Shown: piece after piece, positions 33,862 to 41,167 of the stretch
How positions within the stretch are numbered: the first letter of the stretch is position 1
Layout: every line of letters begins with the position of its first letter
From: a virus
Length of the DNA stretch: 54,040 nt
Strand: one strand, 5' to 3'
IMG/VR virus record: IMGVR_UViG_3300032263_000001
Location: 1-54,040 of that record
The notes under the pieces: generated by a model
What the model was told of the DNA's origin: nothing
The model's input: only the letters and a program-made list of their open reading frames with translations
The model's database searches: none
Made by a program: the position numbers and the translations under genes

Positions 33862-34613
33862 AAAAGAGTAAAGAGGAACAAGAGAAGATTGAGAAGGATA
33901 TATTGAGGGAGTTTGGAACCCTAGATATCAATCAAGTTTTGATAGCTGGAGCTAGAAAAGATTCCTCTTCGATTGTCTCTCAGGAAGTAGCCAAGCTCCT
34001 GGAGGAGAGACAAAAAAGAGGAATGGAAACCTACGGGAAGCCTTTGTCTGTTTTCAACGGCCAGGATGCTCTTCAGGATCTGATAGAGGAGCTTGCGGAC
34101 GGCTACGCCTATGCTCTTCAGATAGCCCTTGAGGAGGGTTCGCCAACCCCTACTTCCCGTAGGTCGGAAACGGTGGAGATGTTAGAGATGGTGAAGAGTA
34201 CTCTATTTTGGGTGATGGCTAGAAAGGTTGAAAGAGAGAAAAGGAGAAAAGTTAAAATGCCGATTGATTTGAGATATAGAGAAGGCACCTTAAGAATATT
34301 TCATAGCTGGGAGTCCGTTCATTCGGAGAGGAAAGAGACTCCAATCCAGATAGATGTGTACAGTTCCCGTAATGACTTTCCCAGTATTGGAAGGGATATC
34401 TTGAGGAAGTGCCTAATAGCGGATTTCGATAGGAACGAAACGATAGTGATTAAGAATCCAAATTATCCAGAGGGGAATAAAATAACTATCAAAAAGGCGA
34501 AAAGAGTTGACACTTTTTTCGTTAATTACAACTTTTGTGAAATTGCTTGTCCTCAACTATATGATATAGTTGAGAAGTATAACGAAAGACAATTACTTTT
34601 GAAAGGAGAATAG
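33858..34613 (+). CDS. MazG-like protein with C-terminal extension
   Basis: 251 residues, GTG start overlapping the previous stop. Residues 45-95 (RQKRGMETYGKPLSV, LIEELADGYAYALQ) match phage MazG-like all-alpha nucleotide pyrophosphohydrolases. An unrelated C-terminal domain of about 140 residues (beta-rich, KITIKKAKRVDTFFV) is not recognised, so this may be a fusion. This is the second MazG-like protein of the window. Confidence 0.65.
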   Translation: MKKSKEEQEKIEKDILREFGTLDINQVLIAGARKDSSSIVSQEVAKLLEERQKRGMETYGKPLSVFNGQDALQDLIEELADGYAYALQIALEEGSPTPTSRRSETVEMLEMVKSTLFWVMARKVEREKRRKVKMPIDLRYREGTLRIFHSWESVHSERKETPIQIDVYSSRNDFPSIGRDILRKCLIADFDRNETIVIKNPNYPEGNKITIKKAKRVDTFFVNYNFCEIACPQLYDIVEKYNERQLLLKGE

Positions 34614-34615
34614 TA

Positions 34616-34708
34616 ATGACTATGAGTGAAACGGAAAAATATGAAAGAGATATGGCATTAGTGGGAGCATTTGAAGGAGTTCAAGCAAGTTTATTGCCGA
34701 GTTGTTGA
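34616..34708 (+). CDS. Very small ORF (30 residues)
   Basis: The ATG at 34616 has a good GAAAGGAG upstream and encodes MTMSETEKYERDMALVGAFEG and a few more residues. The stop is early, and the next frame (-1) opens just before it. It may be a genuine micro-protein or the first part of the following gene, broken by a frameshift. Confidence 0.5.
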   Translation: MTMSETEKYERDMALVGAFEGVQASLLPSC

Positions 34709-34974
34709 AAACAGTTGCTCAAAGAGCTTCCGACACTCCTAAGGAGGAATTTGAAAAAGTAGCCGAAAGAGTAGAAAAAGTTTTCGAGAAATTTCGGGGT
34801 TCGTACGCTGTTTTGGAAAACGGTTCCGCTTGCGAGTTTGTTTGTGCTTTTGCTTATGGAGATCAAAAAGCTATTGGTTTGAACTTCGGGAGGGGATTCT
34901 CTTTTCCAGTGCCGGAGCTTCCATGGGAAAAGGGGTATCCATGGGAGACGAATTTAGGAGTCGGAGAGAGATAG
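34702..34974 (+). CDS. Small helical protein, start uncertain
   Basis: 90 residues from a TTG at 34702. The frame is open back to 34675 and could instead be entered by a -1 shift from 34616-34708. The N-terminal half is a Glu/Lys-rich helix (SDTPKEEFEKVAERVEKVFEKF), the rest beta-rich with AFAYGDQKAIGL. No ribosome-binding site fits the TTG, which favours a frameshifted or coupled start. Confidence 0.5.
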   Translation: MLKTVAQRASDTPKEEFEKVAERVEKVFEKFRGSYAVLENGSACEFVCAFAYGDQKAIGLNFGRGFSFPVPELPWEKGYPWETNLGVGER

Positions 34975-35039
34975 TGAAGATTGTCGGAAAGGATGGAAAA
35001 GAATTGTATAAGAAGTACTCTTTGGAGGATCTATTTTGA
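34941..35039 (+). CDS. Micro-protein ending in SLEDLF
   Basis: 32 residues: MGDEFRSRREIVKIVGKDGKE and a tail KYSLEDLF. AAAGGGG lies six bases upstream of the ATG. The last eight residues resemble the ends of the Cas4-like nuclease (DFNLEDLF) and the SF3 helicase (DFSVEDFF). It could be a free docking peptide that competes for a shared partner. Confidence 0.6.
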   Translation: MGDEFRSRREIVKIVGKDGKELYKKYSLEDLF

Positions 35040-35137
35040 AAAAGCTAATGCTTTTAGTTTCGGTTTTGGTTTCTTGTCAAGAGGAAACACCGAGAATTGT
35101 AGAAACAAGAACCAAAAAAAGAGAGGGTATAAGGTGA
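35036..35137 (+). CDS. Very small lipoprotein
   Basis: 33 residues from a TTG with GGAGG seven bases upstream. After KK and a short hydrophobic core (LMLLVSVLVSC) comes a lipobox (LVSC), leaving a mature peptide of about 20 residues after Cys14. The TTG overlaps the previous stop. Tiny lipoproteins in phages include outer-membrane spanin subunits and superinfection-exclusion proteins; its early location favours the latter. Confidence 0.6.
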   Translation: MKKLMLLVSVLVSCQEETPRIVETRTKKREGIR

Positions 35138-35153
35138 ACGGGAGGAAAAAGAG

Positions 35154-35606
35154 ATGAGTGAAAAAGAGAAGTGGAAGAAAATTCTAACCGCCCTTTTTGA
35201 GAATTGCAATAGCGAGAAATGCGGCCGGTTTTGCCCGGGAAGAGAGGATTGCTTTGAACTTTTCGGAGAAAACCTACCACCTACTAAGGGAATAATTGAG
35301 GAGGTAGTGGAAAAAAAATTTGAGCCCATTGAAATGGAATTCATAAACTATACAGGGGAGTGGCCAAACCTTTGCAGGGGCATCCTGACGATAAGTGTAG
35401 GAGGAGAGATTTTCAATCTTAGCCAGATTTTAATTTCAGGCGGGGATTGTTCTTTCTCTTCAGATTATAGCAGTTCGGACGTATCTAGCGGTGGTTGGGA
35501 GATTTATGAGTCTAACCTTCCTGAAAAGCTTAGAGGGTTCCACAAGCAGATAGTGGAGCTCGTTAACGATAACATTGAAAAAGGTTGTTGCGGAGGATGC
35601 TTGTAA
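35154..35606 (+). CDS. Cysteine-rich unknown protein
   Basis: 150 residues. CNSEKCGRFCPGREDC near the N-terminus and GCCGGC at the C-terminus could together bind metal. The middle has a Ser-rich loop (FSSDYSSSDVSSGG). Soluble. GGGAGG precedes the ATG. Confidence 0.7.
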   Translation: MSEKEKWKKILTALFENCNSEKCGRFCPGREDCFELFGENLPPTKGIIEEVVEKKFEPIEMEFINYTGEWPNLCRGILTISVGGEIFNLSQILISGGDCSFSSDYSSSDVSSGGWEIYESNLPEKLRGFHKQIVELVNDNIEKGCCGGCL

Positions 35607-36046
35607 TGGATGTTAACGTGGCTCTAGCGGGGGTTGGGCTTGTAGGAGCGGGGTTTTTTGTCTTAGCTCTCCTGGTAGAAAGAAAATCAGAACTCGAAAA
35701 GGTAAAAGAGATAGAAGCTAGAGTAGCTAAAGAAAGGGAGGAAAAGGAGATGAAAGATAGAGCTGAAAGACTAAAGAAGATGAGGAATAAAACTCCAAAC
35801 CTCTTTGGTAATGACTCCCAAGTGTACAGTACCTCCATGATAACAAAACGGACTCCTCCCAGTCGAAGAGTAATGCGGTCTCCCTCTCCCTCGAGTAATA
35901 GGCGATCTAGATCTTCCTCTTCACAGAGTGGGATTGAATTAGGGTATGGTACAAGTCATCTTTTTTCGAGTTGCGATGACTACGGCTCTAGCTCTTCATG
36001 CTCCGATAGTAGTTCTTCGGATTGTGGTTCAAGTTGTTGCGATTAG
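35606..36046 (+). CDS. Membrane-anchored protein with Ser/Cys-rich tail
   Basis: 146 residues. One N-terminal membrane segment (VALAGVGLVGAGFFVLALLV), a charged coiled coil (residues 25-65), an Arg/Ser/Pro stretch and a final region made mostly of Ser, Cys and Asp. The start at 35606 overlaps the previous stop (TAATG) with GGAGG nine bases upstream. Function unknown; the tail is compositionally extreme. Confidence 0.72.
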   Translation: MDVNVALAGVGLVGAGFFVLALLVERKSELEKVKEIEARVAKEREEKEMKDRAERLKKMRNKTPNLFGNDSQVYSTSMITKRTPPSRRVMRSPSPSSNRRSRSSSSQSGIELGYGTSHLFSSCDDYGSSSSCSDSSSSDCGSSCCD

Positions 36047-36060
36047 AAGGAGAAGTGTGA

Positions 36061-36261
36061 ATGAAGATTTCAGAAAAAGAGGCTAAACACTTCTTAGAAA
36101 GCCTCAAAGGTATTGAGGTGAGAGGGATGTTAGAAGGGGATTGTAATAGCTTCTTGGAGCGGGAGAATACGCCCGAAGCGGAATGTTTTGAGATATTAGA
36201 GACGCTAGTGAAGAAAAGGGGAAAGAGTGAAAAGAATTGCAGTGAGGTCCATAAAGGATAA
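36061..36261 (+). CDS. Unknown small protein
   Basis: 66 residues, helical, acidic, two central cysteines. AAGGAGAA precedes the ATG and the end overlaps the next gene by 35 bases. No family recognised. Confidence 0.65.
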   Translation: MKISEKEAKHFLESLKGIEVRGMLEGDCNSFLERENTPEAECFEILETLVKKRGKSEKNCSEVHKG

Positions 36262-36490
36262 AGAAGAAAAGCTTCGAGTGGAAGCCCTTTGTTTGGCTGT
36301 CCCTTATTGCCTTGAAAGTGGGTTCTCCTTGCCAAAAAATCCAGAGGGTGCCCACCTCGAAGAGTTGGTACGTACTCTAGACAATCTCAATAGAGTGCCC
36401 GAACTAACTAAGAAAATAAACCAAATGGCTGAGGAATACAAAAAGCTACTCGTGGAAGCCATCGAGGAGGTTAAAAATGAGAAAACATGA
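36227..36490 (+). CDS. Unknown helical protein (GTG start)
   Basis: 87 residues from a GTG after AAGGGG. The C-terminal half is a long helix (LTKKINQMAEEYKKLLVEAIEEV). It overlaps both neighbours. No family recognised. Confidence 0.65.
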   Translation: MKRIAVRSIKDKEEKLRVEALCLAVPYCLESGFSLPKNPEGAHLEELVRTLDNLNRVPELTKKINQMAEEYKKLLVEAIEEVKNEKT

Positions 36491-37250
36491 AGCTATTGGA
36501 GAGTTAAGAGCAAGTGGGGAAAGCGGTATAATTTTTCGGTACGATACTGAAGGAAATGGAGTATCCTTCTTTTTTAAGAAAGAGTATTTCAATCTTGGTT
36601 TTAGTGATGTCAGGAGAGTCGGAGAGAAGTACTCTGCGAGAGATAACAACGCTGTTTTTGCTATGGATTGGGAAAATGAAGGTTGGGGTTGGGAGAATTG
36701 CTCCACTAACGAATACGCAAAGAATAGGCCTCCTTGGGATAGGAATCTTGAAGAGTGGTGGGAGAATCAAGTTGAAAGAATTATTGAAGTAGAGGGAAAT
36801 TGCACCAGACTTTGCATGATGCAGGGAGTTAAGGGAGTTACTTGCCCGTTCCATGCTTCAAATAGCGGGTACCGGAGGCAGTGCCAAGATTTGATAAAGG
36901 AAGAGGATTTTTGGAGGCTCAGTACTGGCGACAGTCACCTAGCACCAAACATACGAGCGGGTCTTGCGAAAGCATATAAAAAGGGAGAAATAAAGTTTAT
37001 CGATGGAAAGCTTTGCAGTAGCGGACCAAGGTTTGAGGATTTTGTAGAACCTGGAGACGTAATTATTCCCGAAGGGGAGGAACCGCAAACGGCTCTAGTG
37101 ATAGAGAAGAGAGGTACTTGCTTCTATTATGGAGGTATGAATTTTGTAGATTTTACGCAACCTTCCTATGAAGGGATGAGTTTTAAAATTGTTGCAACTC
37201 GAGATAGTCGAGAGATTCCAGAAAACTTGAAGTACAGGGAGAATAAATGA
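36477..37250 (+). CDS. Unknown protein with central Cys/His motif
   Basis: 257 residues. A middle section contains NCTRLCMMQGVKGVTC and CPFHASNSGYRRQC, possibly a metal site. The N-terminal part is beta-rich (GIIFRYDTEGNGVSFFF) and the C-terminal part has a barrel-like strand series (VEPGDVIIPEGEEPQTALVI). GGAGG precedes the start. No known family. Confidence 0.72.
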   Translation: MRKHEAIGELRASGESGIIFRYDTEGNGVSFFFKKEYFNLGFSDVRRVGEKYSARDNNAVFAMDWENEGWGWENCSTNEYAKNRPPWDRNLEEWWENQVERIIEVEGNCTRLCMMQGVKGVTCPFHASNSGYRRQCQDLIKEEDFWRLSTGDSHLAPNIRAGLAKAYKKGEIKFIDGKLCSSGPRFEDFVEPGDVIIPEGEEPQTALVIEKRGTCFYYGGMNFVDFTQPSYEGMSFKIVATRDSREIPENLKYRENK

Positions 37251-37468
37251 GTTCTTGGATAAAAATTACTACTAAAGAGAGTCGGGAGTTTTGGGTACCT
37301 GTTGAGACTTCCCTAGAGGAGACAAACCAAAAAATTAAGGAGCTTTTGCGTGAAACAAATGAGGAAGGCTTAATCAATAATTTCCTATTTTTCGGATCTA
37401 AAACATTCGCTAGGGAAAGCATATCAGTTATTGAGGTGTTTAATAGGAAAGGAGATAAGCATGAGTGA
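37247..37468 (+). CDS. Unknown small protein
   Basis: 73 residues, ATGA overlap with the previous gene. Strand-helix-strand build (WIKITTKESREFWVPV, then a helix, then SISVIEVFNRKG). No family recognised. Confidence 0.68.
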   Translation: MSSWIKITTKESREFWVPVETSLEETNQKIKELLRETNEEGLINNFLFFGSKTFARESISVIEVFNRKGDKHE

Positions 37469-37688
37469 TGCTAAGAAATGCGATACTTGTGGAATATTTT
37501 ATGAGGATTCCGGAGAAAAATACATTAAATATGCAGGTAAGGAGATAAAGACTTGTGTTTGTTTTAATGCTCCAAGAGAAGGTGGAGGCGTGACTTTACT
37601 GGACGTTTGTCCTAGTTGTACTAGAAACTTTATTAATATTTGGGTTGATTCAAAAGTGGAAGAAAGAGATGAAAATAGTAAACATTAA
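37461..37688 (+). CDS. Small zinc-ribbon protein
   Basis: 75 residues; the ATG at 37461 has GGAG six bases upstream. CDTC near the start and CPSC about 38 residues later give a zinc-ribbon, with CVCF between. Function unknown. Confidence 0.7.
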   Translation: MSDAKKCDTCGIFYEDSGEKYIKYAGKEIKTCVCFNAPREGGGVTLLDVCPSCTRNFINIWVDSKVEERDENSKH

Positions 37689-37980
37689 CGAAAAAAGAGG
37701 GTTCAAATCTAAGGAACTCGTTTTCAAGAAACTGGAAAAAGATCAAACTTGCCACTACTGCGGAAAGGCTGATTGCTTTGGTTGGGCTTCCCAAAAGGAG
37801 CAAATTTTTACTTGTGCTAGATGTTTCGGATTCATCTTTACAGCGATGGGTCAGGAGGGGCATATACCTAAGAGTGCAACTTTTTGCGGGATAGTGAACA
37901 AGATTGCGAATATCCCCGACGACCAAAGGCAAGCCCTTTTTGTTCGAGACTTGAGAGAGGCGATAGGAGGGTTGCTATGA
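37669..37980 (+). CDS. Small zinc-ribbon protein
   Basis: 103 residues from the ATG at 37669. CHYC and CARC about 24 residues apart form a zinc-ribbon; a helical tail follows (DDQRQALFVRDLREAIGG). It overlaps the previous gene by 20 bases. Confidence 0.68.
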   Translation: MKIVNINEKRGFKSKELVFKKLEKDQTCHYCGKADCFGWASQKEQIFTCARCFGFIFTAMGQEGHIPKSATFCGIVNKIANIPDDQRQALFVRDLREAIGGLL

Positions 37981-38159
37981 CGGTAATAGATATCTACTTC
38001 AATAGCGGGAGATTTTTGAAAGGGGTGACCACCCCTAGGGACCCGGTAAAAATGGCCGAGGAGGTTTCCAGCCATGAAACACTTCTTGTAGAGCATCAAG
38101 GTGGCAAGACTTTGATTTGGCTAGTAAATGTTGATTATATAGAATTTAAGGAGAAGTAA
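37977..38159 (+). CDS. Unknown small protein
   Basis: 60 residues from the ATG overlapping the previous stop (ATGA). Beta-rich: VIDIYFNSGRFLKGV, LLVEHQGGKTLIWLVNVDYIEF. This looks like a small beta-sheet protein that may present residues to a partner. No family recognised. Confidence 0.65.
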   Translation: MTVIDIYFNSGRFLKGVTTPRDPVKMAEEVSSHETLLVEHQGGKTLIWLVNVDYIEFKEK

Positions 38160-38160
38160 A

Positions 38161-38787
38161 ATGACGATTAGTGAAGATATAAAAAAAGCAGTTTTCGAAA
38201 GACTTAGAAAAGGGGAAAAACCTTCCGAGCTTTCTAAAAAGTTTGGAATCAAACTGACCACCGTTTACTCATGGAGGCACAAAGTGAGAGCTGAGAAACC
38301 GGGTAAGCGGAAAGTCAAAAAAGGTATTCCCTCCCTCCCTAAAAAAGAAAAAGTAGAGGAGAAGCTTGAGCCAGTTTTTCACTATTTTTGGGATAGGTCG
38401 GCCCCTTGGAATATTTTCCAAGGTTCTCTTATCGAAGTAAAGGAGAATTTTGTTAGGGGAGTGATCAAGACAATTGACCCGGCTTATGCAGAGAGGAGGT
38501 ACAAAAGCTATATATTTACCTGTTGCTCTAAAGAAGAGCCCGAGTTGAGTGTTAGAGAGATCGACTTTTTTGAGGCGATAGACGTGATCCATAAAAAAGG
38601 GATAGTTCTTTTGATGAAAAAAGGAGAACCCTACCAGGCTCTTTTCGAAAAAGGAGAACCCTACCAGGCTCTTTTCGAAAAAGTAAGTCCCAAAGAGTTC
38701 CAAACAGTAGGTTTTAAATTCCTAGATAGTAATGGAGAGCCTCACGACACTTTCTATACTTATGACGGAGAGATTGATGAGTCTTAG
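38161..38787 (+). CDS. Protein with N-terminal helix-turn-helix and a fresh 10-codon duplication
   Basis: 208 residues. Residues 5-45 form a transposase/resolvase-type helix-turn-helix (IKKAVFERLRKGEKPSELSK, then FGIKLTTVYSWRHKV). A Lys-rich linker and an unknown C-terminal domain follow. That domain contains a perfect tandem repeat of KGEPYQALFE. Probably a DNA-binding early regulator. AAGGAG precedes the ATG. Confidence 0.75.
   Translation: MTISEDIKKAVFERLRKGEKPSELSKKFGIKLTTVYSWRHKVRAEKPGKRKVKKGIPSLPKKEKVEEKLEPVFHYFWDRSAPWNIFQGSLIEVKENFVRGVIKTIDPAYAERRYKSYIFTCCSKEEPELSVREIDFFEAIDVIHKKGIVLLMKKGEPYQALFEKGEPYQALFEKVSPKEFQTVGFKFLDSNGEPHDTFYTYDGEIDES
38621..38680 (+). repeat. Perfect 2 x 30-bp tandem repeat inside a gene
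   Basis: Two identical 30-base units starting AAGGAGAACC, in frame, duplicating ten codons. The lack of any difference indicates a recent slippage event, or a collapse/expansion error in assembly. Confidence 0.93.
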
Positions 38788-39262
38788 AGAGATTTTTCAA
38801 GATGAAAAATTTATGGAGGAGAGTACCCGAATGGGTCGGCATTTTGTAGTTTTTCAGTGCCCGACTTCTGAAGGAGTTCCTTGTGCTGTCCTTGCAAGAG
38901 TCCGAAGGAAAAAGAACCGCTGGTATATTGATCTAGGAGAGAAGCATTTTCTGAATAACTCTAAAGGGTTTTACGTTTTGGGGGATATGTTTTTTACGGA
39001 TCATGGCTCAAAAGAAAAGCCGGAAGTGTCATCCTTTCTTTTTAGCATTGGAGAGTCCGATGAAGATGCTAAAGAGAAAGAAAAAAATATAGGGAGTCTT
39101 TTTCGAAACTCCCTAATCCTGCCTAAAGAAAGCTCTAGGCAAAAGCAGCTGTTTGCTTATCACCTCGAAAGGTATCATAATCTTTTTTTAGATAAAGAAA
39201 AGAAAGAATGGAGTGAAAAAAAGAAGATGAAGTATCTCAGGAGCTTGGTGAGACGGCCTTGA
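38777..39262 (+). CDS. Unknown early protein
   Basis: 161 residues; the ATG at 38777 has GGAG six bases upstream and overlaps the previous stop. Beta-rich first half (HFVVFQCPTSEGVPCAVLARV, NRWYIDLGEK), very basic helical C-terminus. Last gene of the early block. Its end overlaps the convergent lipoprotein gene by 26 bases. Confidence 0.7.
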   Translation: MSLREIFQDEKFMEESTRMGRHFVVFQCPTSEGVPCAVLARVRRKKNRWYIDLGEKHFLNNSKGFYVLGDMFFTDHGSKEKPEVSSFLFSIGESDEDAKEKEKNIGSLFRNSLILPKESSRQKQLFAYHLERYHNLFLDKEKKEWSEKKKMKYLRSLVRRP

Positions 39263-39827
39263 AATGGTATTTTGCTTCAAGTGTCGAGTCAATCCCATTT
39301 GAGAAGATATCATAGGTTAAGGCTTTCATGAAAAAGCCATTTTCGCTTTTTTCGAAGTAATTGTATTGGGATAGTGGAGAGTTGTTTTCACTCTCCATTT
39401 TTTCGTTTGTTGATATCTTTTCTTGAAACTCGGTTCGACTTCCAGAAACAACTCTTCCGATGAAGCTACCTTTCTCATCTTGGGTGTAGGTCTTTACCCA
39501 AGATTCGAAACTGAAAACTAAGCGAGTGTCTTCACTAGCGATTTCTGAGAAACATTCCCCACTGTACTCAATTTCTTTCTTTGATACAGTAACTTCGCAA
39601 CCGATAGAGAACCCGCCTGAGAGATTCCTATCTATCGATTCCTGACCTCTTGAAAGAGTTTCTTTTAAGCTGAAAAACTCGAGTTCGTAAACTCCGTTTT
39701 CTGGGAAAAAAGCGGGTTTTGTCTCTGGAGTGGGGGAACTTTCCCCATCTTCCGAGAACATATCCCCGCTATCCGAATCCCCACAAGATACGAGAAACCC
39801 TAGGGCTATTAAAACTGCCTTTTTCAT
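39237..39827 (-). CDS. Lipoprotein
   Basis: 196 residues. Signal peptide MKKAVLIALGFLVSC with lipobox LVSC (Cys15), then an acidic Ser/Gly linker typical of exported lipoproteins and a beta-rich mature domain of about 150 residues with two cysteines (GCEVTV, GECF). Phage lipoproteins often block superinfection. It is the last leftward gene and has a good AGGAGG. The function is inferred only from its type. Confidence 0.8.
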   Translation of the reverse strand: MKKAVLIALGFLVSCGDSDSGDMFSEDGESSPTPETKPAFFPENGVYELEFFSLKETLSRGQESIDRNLSGGFSIGCEVTVSKKEIEYSGECFSEIASEDTRLVFSFESWVKTYTQDEKGSFIGRVVSGSRTEFQEKISTNEKMESENNSPLSQYNYFEKSENGFFMKALTYDIFSNGIDSTLEAKYHFKAVSPSS

Positions 39828-39892
39828 ACCTCGCCTCCTATCTTAGTTTTCGTATTTTTATCGGAAAACTTTAGAGAAAACGGAGTGACGAC

Positions 39893-39983
39893 TTGCAATC
39901 TTTTAAAAATTAAGGTATTGTAAAAGTAGAGACCGAATAAATGAAGTTGACTCAACGCTTTCCCAAAGGAGAGCGTTTTTTTT
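39893..39983 (+). ncRNA. Candidate small RNA: promoter plus terminator
   Basis: TTGCAA, 17 bases, TATTGT (39893-39921; same -10 and spacing as the early promoter) is followed by a 9-bp intrinsic terminator with eight T (39955-39983). The predicted RNA of about 55 nt starts near 39928, lies between two leftward genes and is antisense to the 3' end of the folE message. An ATG at 39941 in it has no ribosome-binding site. Confidence 0.55.
39954..39983 (+). terminator. Rightward intrinsic terminator
   Basis: ACGCTTTCC, four-base loop, GGAGAGCGT, then eight T on the plus strand. It stops either read-through from the early block (after crossing the lipoprotein gene antisense) or the small RNA above. 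Confidence 0.9.
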
Positions 39984-40485
39984 ATCTCTCGAAGACAGTA
40001 TGCAGAGTTGCTCCGGGTTTCATTGCTCCTCTTAAAGTCATGCAGGTGTGTTGAGCTTCAATTTCTATTCGAACGTTAAGAGGTTTTAAGTGCTCTATGA
40101 TAGCCTGCCCAATCTCCAATCCAAGCCTTTCTTGAAGCTGGAGCCTTTTTGAGAAGCAGTCAACCAACCGAGCGAGTTTACTGATTCCTACTAAGTCATC
40201 AAACGGAGTGTAGGTAATGGATACCTCGCCAAAAAAAGGCATTAGGTGGTGCTCACAAATGGAAACAAATGAAATGTTTCTTAGGGTGATAGGTCTTTCT
40301 AGGTCGAATCTCTTCAGCTCTTCATTGAAAGTCCGGGAGAGGATTTCTTTAGGATCCATATTGTATCCCGAAAGAAGTTCCGACCAAGCTCGGTGAACTC
40401 GTTTTGGAGTATCTTTCAAACCTTCTCTGTCGGGATCTTGGCCAATGCTTGATAGGAAACTTCTAATCCCTTCTTGCAATTCCAT
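39982..40485 (-). CDS. folE: GTP cyclohydrolase I
   Basis: 167 residues. It converts GTP to dihydroneopterin triphosphate, the first step of 7-deazaguanine synthesis. The zinc residues are visible in SICEHHLMPFFG and QHTCMTLRGA, and DREGLKDTPKRV is the usual N-terminal motif. Somewhat shorter than bacterial FolE at the N-terminus. Last gene of the modification operon, one base after queE. Confidence 0.95.
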   Translation of the reverse strand: MELQEGIRSFLSSIGQDPDREGLKDTPKRVHRAWSELLSGYNMDPKEILSRTFNEELKRFDLERPITLRNISFVSICEHHLMPFFGEVSITYTPFDDLVGISKLARLVDCFSKRLQLQERLGLEIGQAIIEHLKPLNVRIEIEAQHTCMTLRGAMKPGATLHTVFER

Positions 40486-40486
40486 T

Positions 40487-41167
40487 CTAAACTCCTCTCT
40501 TATTTCCCCATAGGCGAATTTGAAGCCTATCGGAGTACCTTAGTTTTGGATTCAATGCTAACCAGTTCATGCATTTCTTTGCATTGTGGTTCAATTCAGC
40601 GGGAGTTTTCCCTACTGGCATTAAGAAAAAACTGCAAGTATCTACGGGGAAAGTACTCATCAAATCCGTTAACTCTCTATAATTGGTACTCGTAGAAACT
40701 GGCATTTTGATTTGATACTCTTGCCCAATTTCAGGCAAACACAAATCGCTTAGCCCGACACACTTGCCCGACTCCTTAAACCTCATACCTACCTTTGGAG
40801 AGATGCTATAGAGGAGGTCTTTTTTTGGTAGGGGGAAAGTTCCGTTTGTTTCGATAGTGATTGAAAACCCTTTGTAAGAAAGTTTCTCAGCTAGCTGGAG
40901 AACCGGCTCTCTATTCCAAGGTGCCATAGGCTCCCCTCCCGTTATCACCACTTCGGTAGCTTTCGGGATTCGTATCCTTCGAATCAACTCGTCTAGGCTA
41001 TAGGGGTTGTTTTCTTTTCGAGATATAGCATATTCGGTATCACAAGAACTTTCACCCCAGTGACAAGAGAGATTGCACCCGGAAACTCTAACGAAAGTAG
41101 AGAGCATCCCCGCTTTAATTCCCTCTCCTTGAATTGAGGTGAAAAGGGGTTCGGCTAAACAAATCAT
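40487..41167 (-). CDS. queE: 7-carboxy-7-deazaguanine synthase (radical SAM)
   Basis: 226 residues from the ATG at 41167, overlapping the queD stop (TGATG). FTSIQGEGIKAG and VVITGGEPMAPW are typical QueE motifs. The Fe-S cysteines read CNLSC HWGESSC, that is C-x3-C-x6-C, with four extra residues before the last Cys compared with the common C-x3-C-x2-C. It makes 7-carboxy-7-deazaguanine for QueC. Confidence 0.92.
   Translation of the reverse strand: MICLAEPLFTSIQGEGIKAGMLSTFVRVSGCNLSCHWGESSCDTEYAISRKENNPYSLDELIRRIRIPKATEVVITGGEPMAPWNREPVLQLAEKLSYKGFSITIETNGTFPLPKKDLLYSISPKVGMRFKESGKCVGLSDLCLPEIGQEYQIKMPVSTSTNYRELTDLMSTFPVDTCSFFLMPVGKTPAELNHNAKKCMNWLALNPKLRYSDRLQIRLWGNKRGV

Noticed and set aside
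38621-38680. CRISPR-like repeat
   Set aside because: Only two adjacent units without spacers, and in frame with a gene.
39941-40051. Short ORF starting inside the candidate small RNA
   Set aside because: No ribosome-binding site, crosses the terminator and runs antisense to folE.
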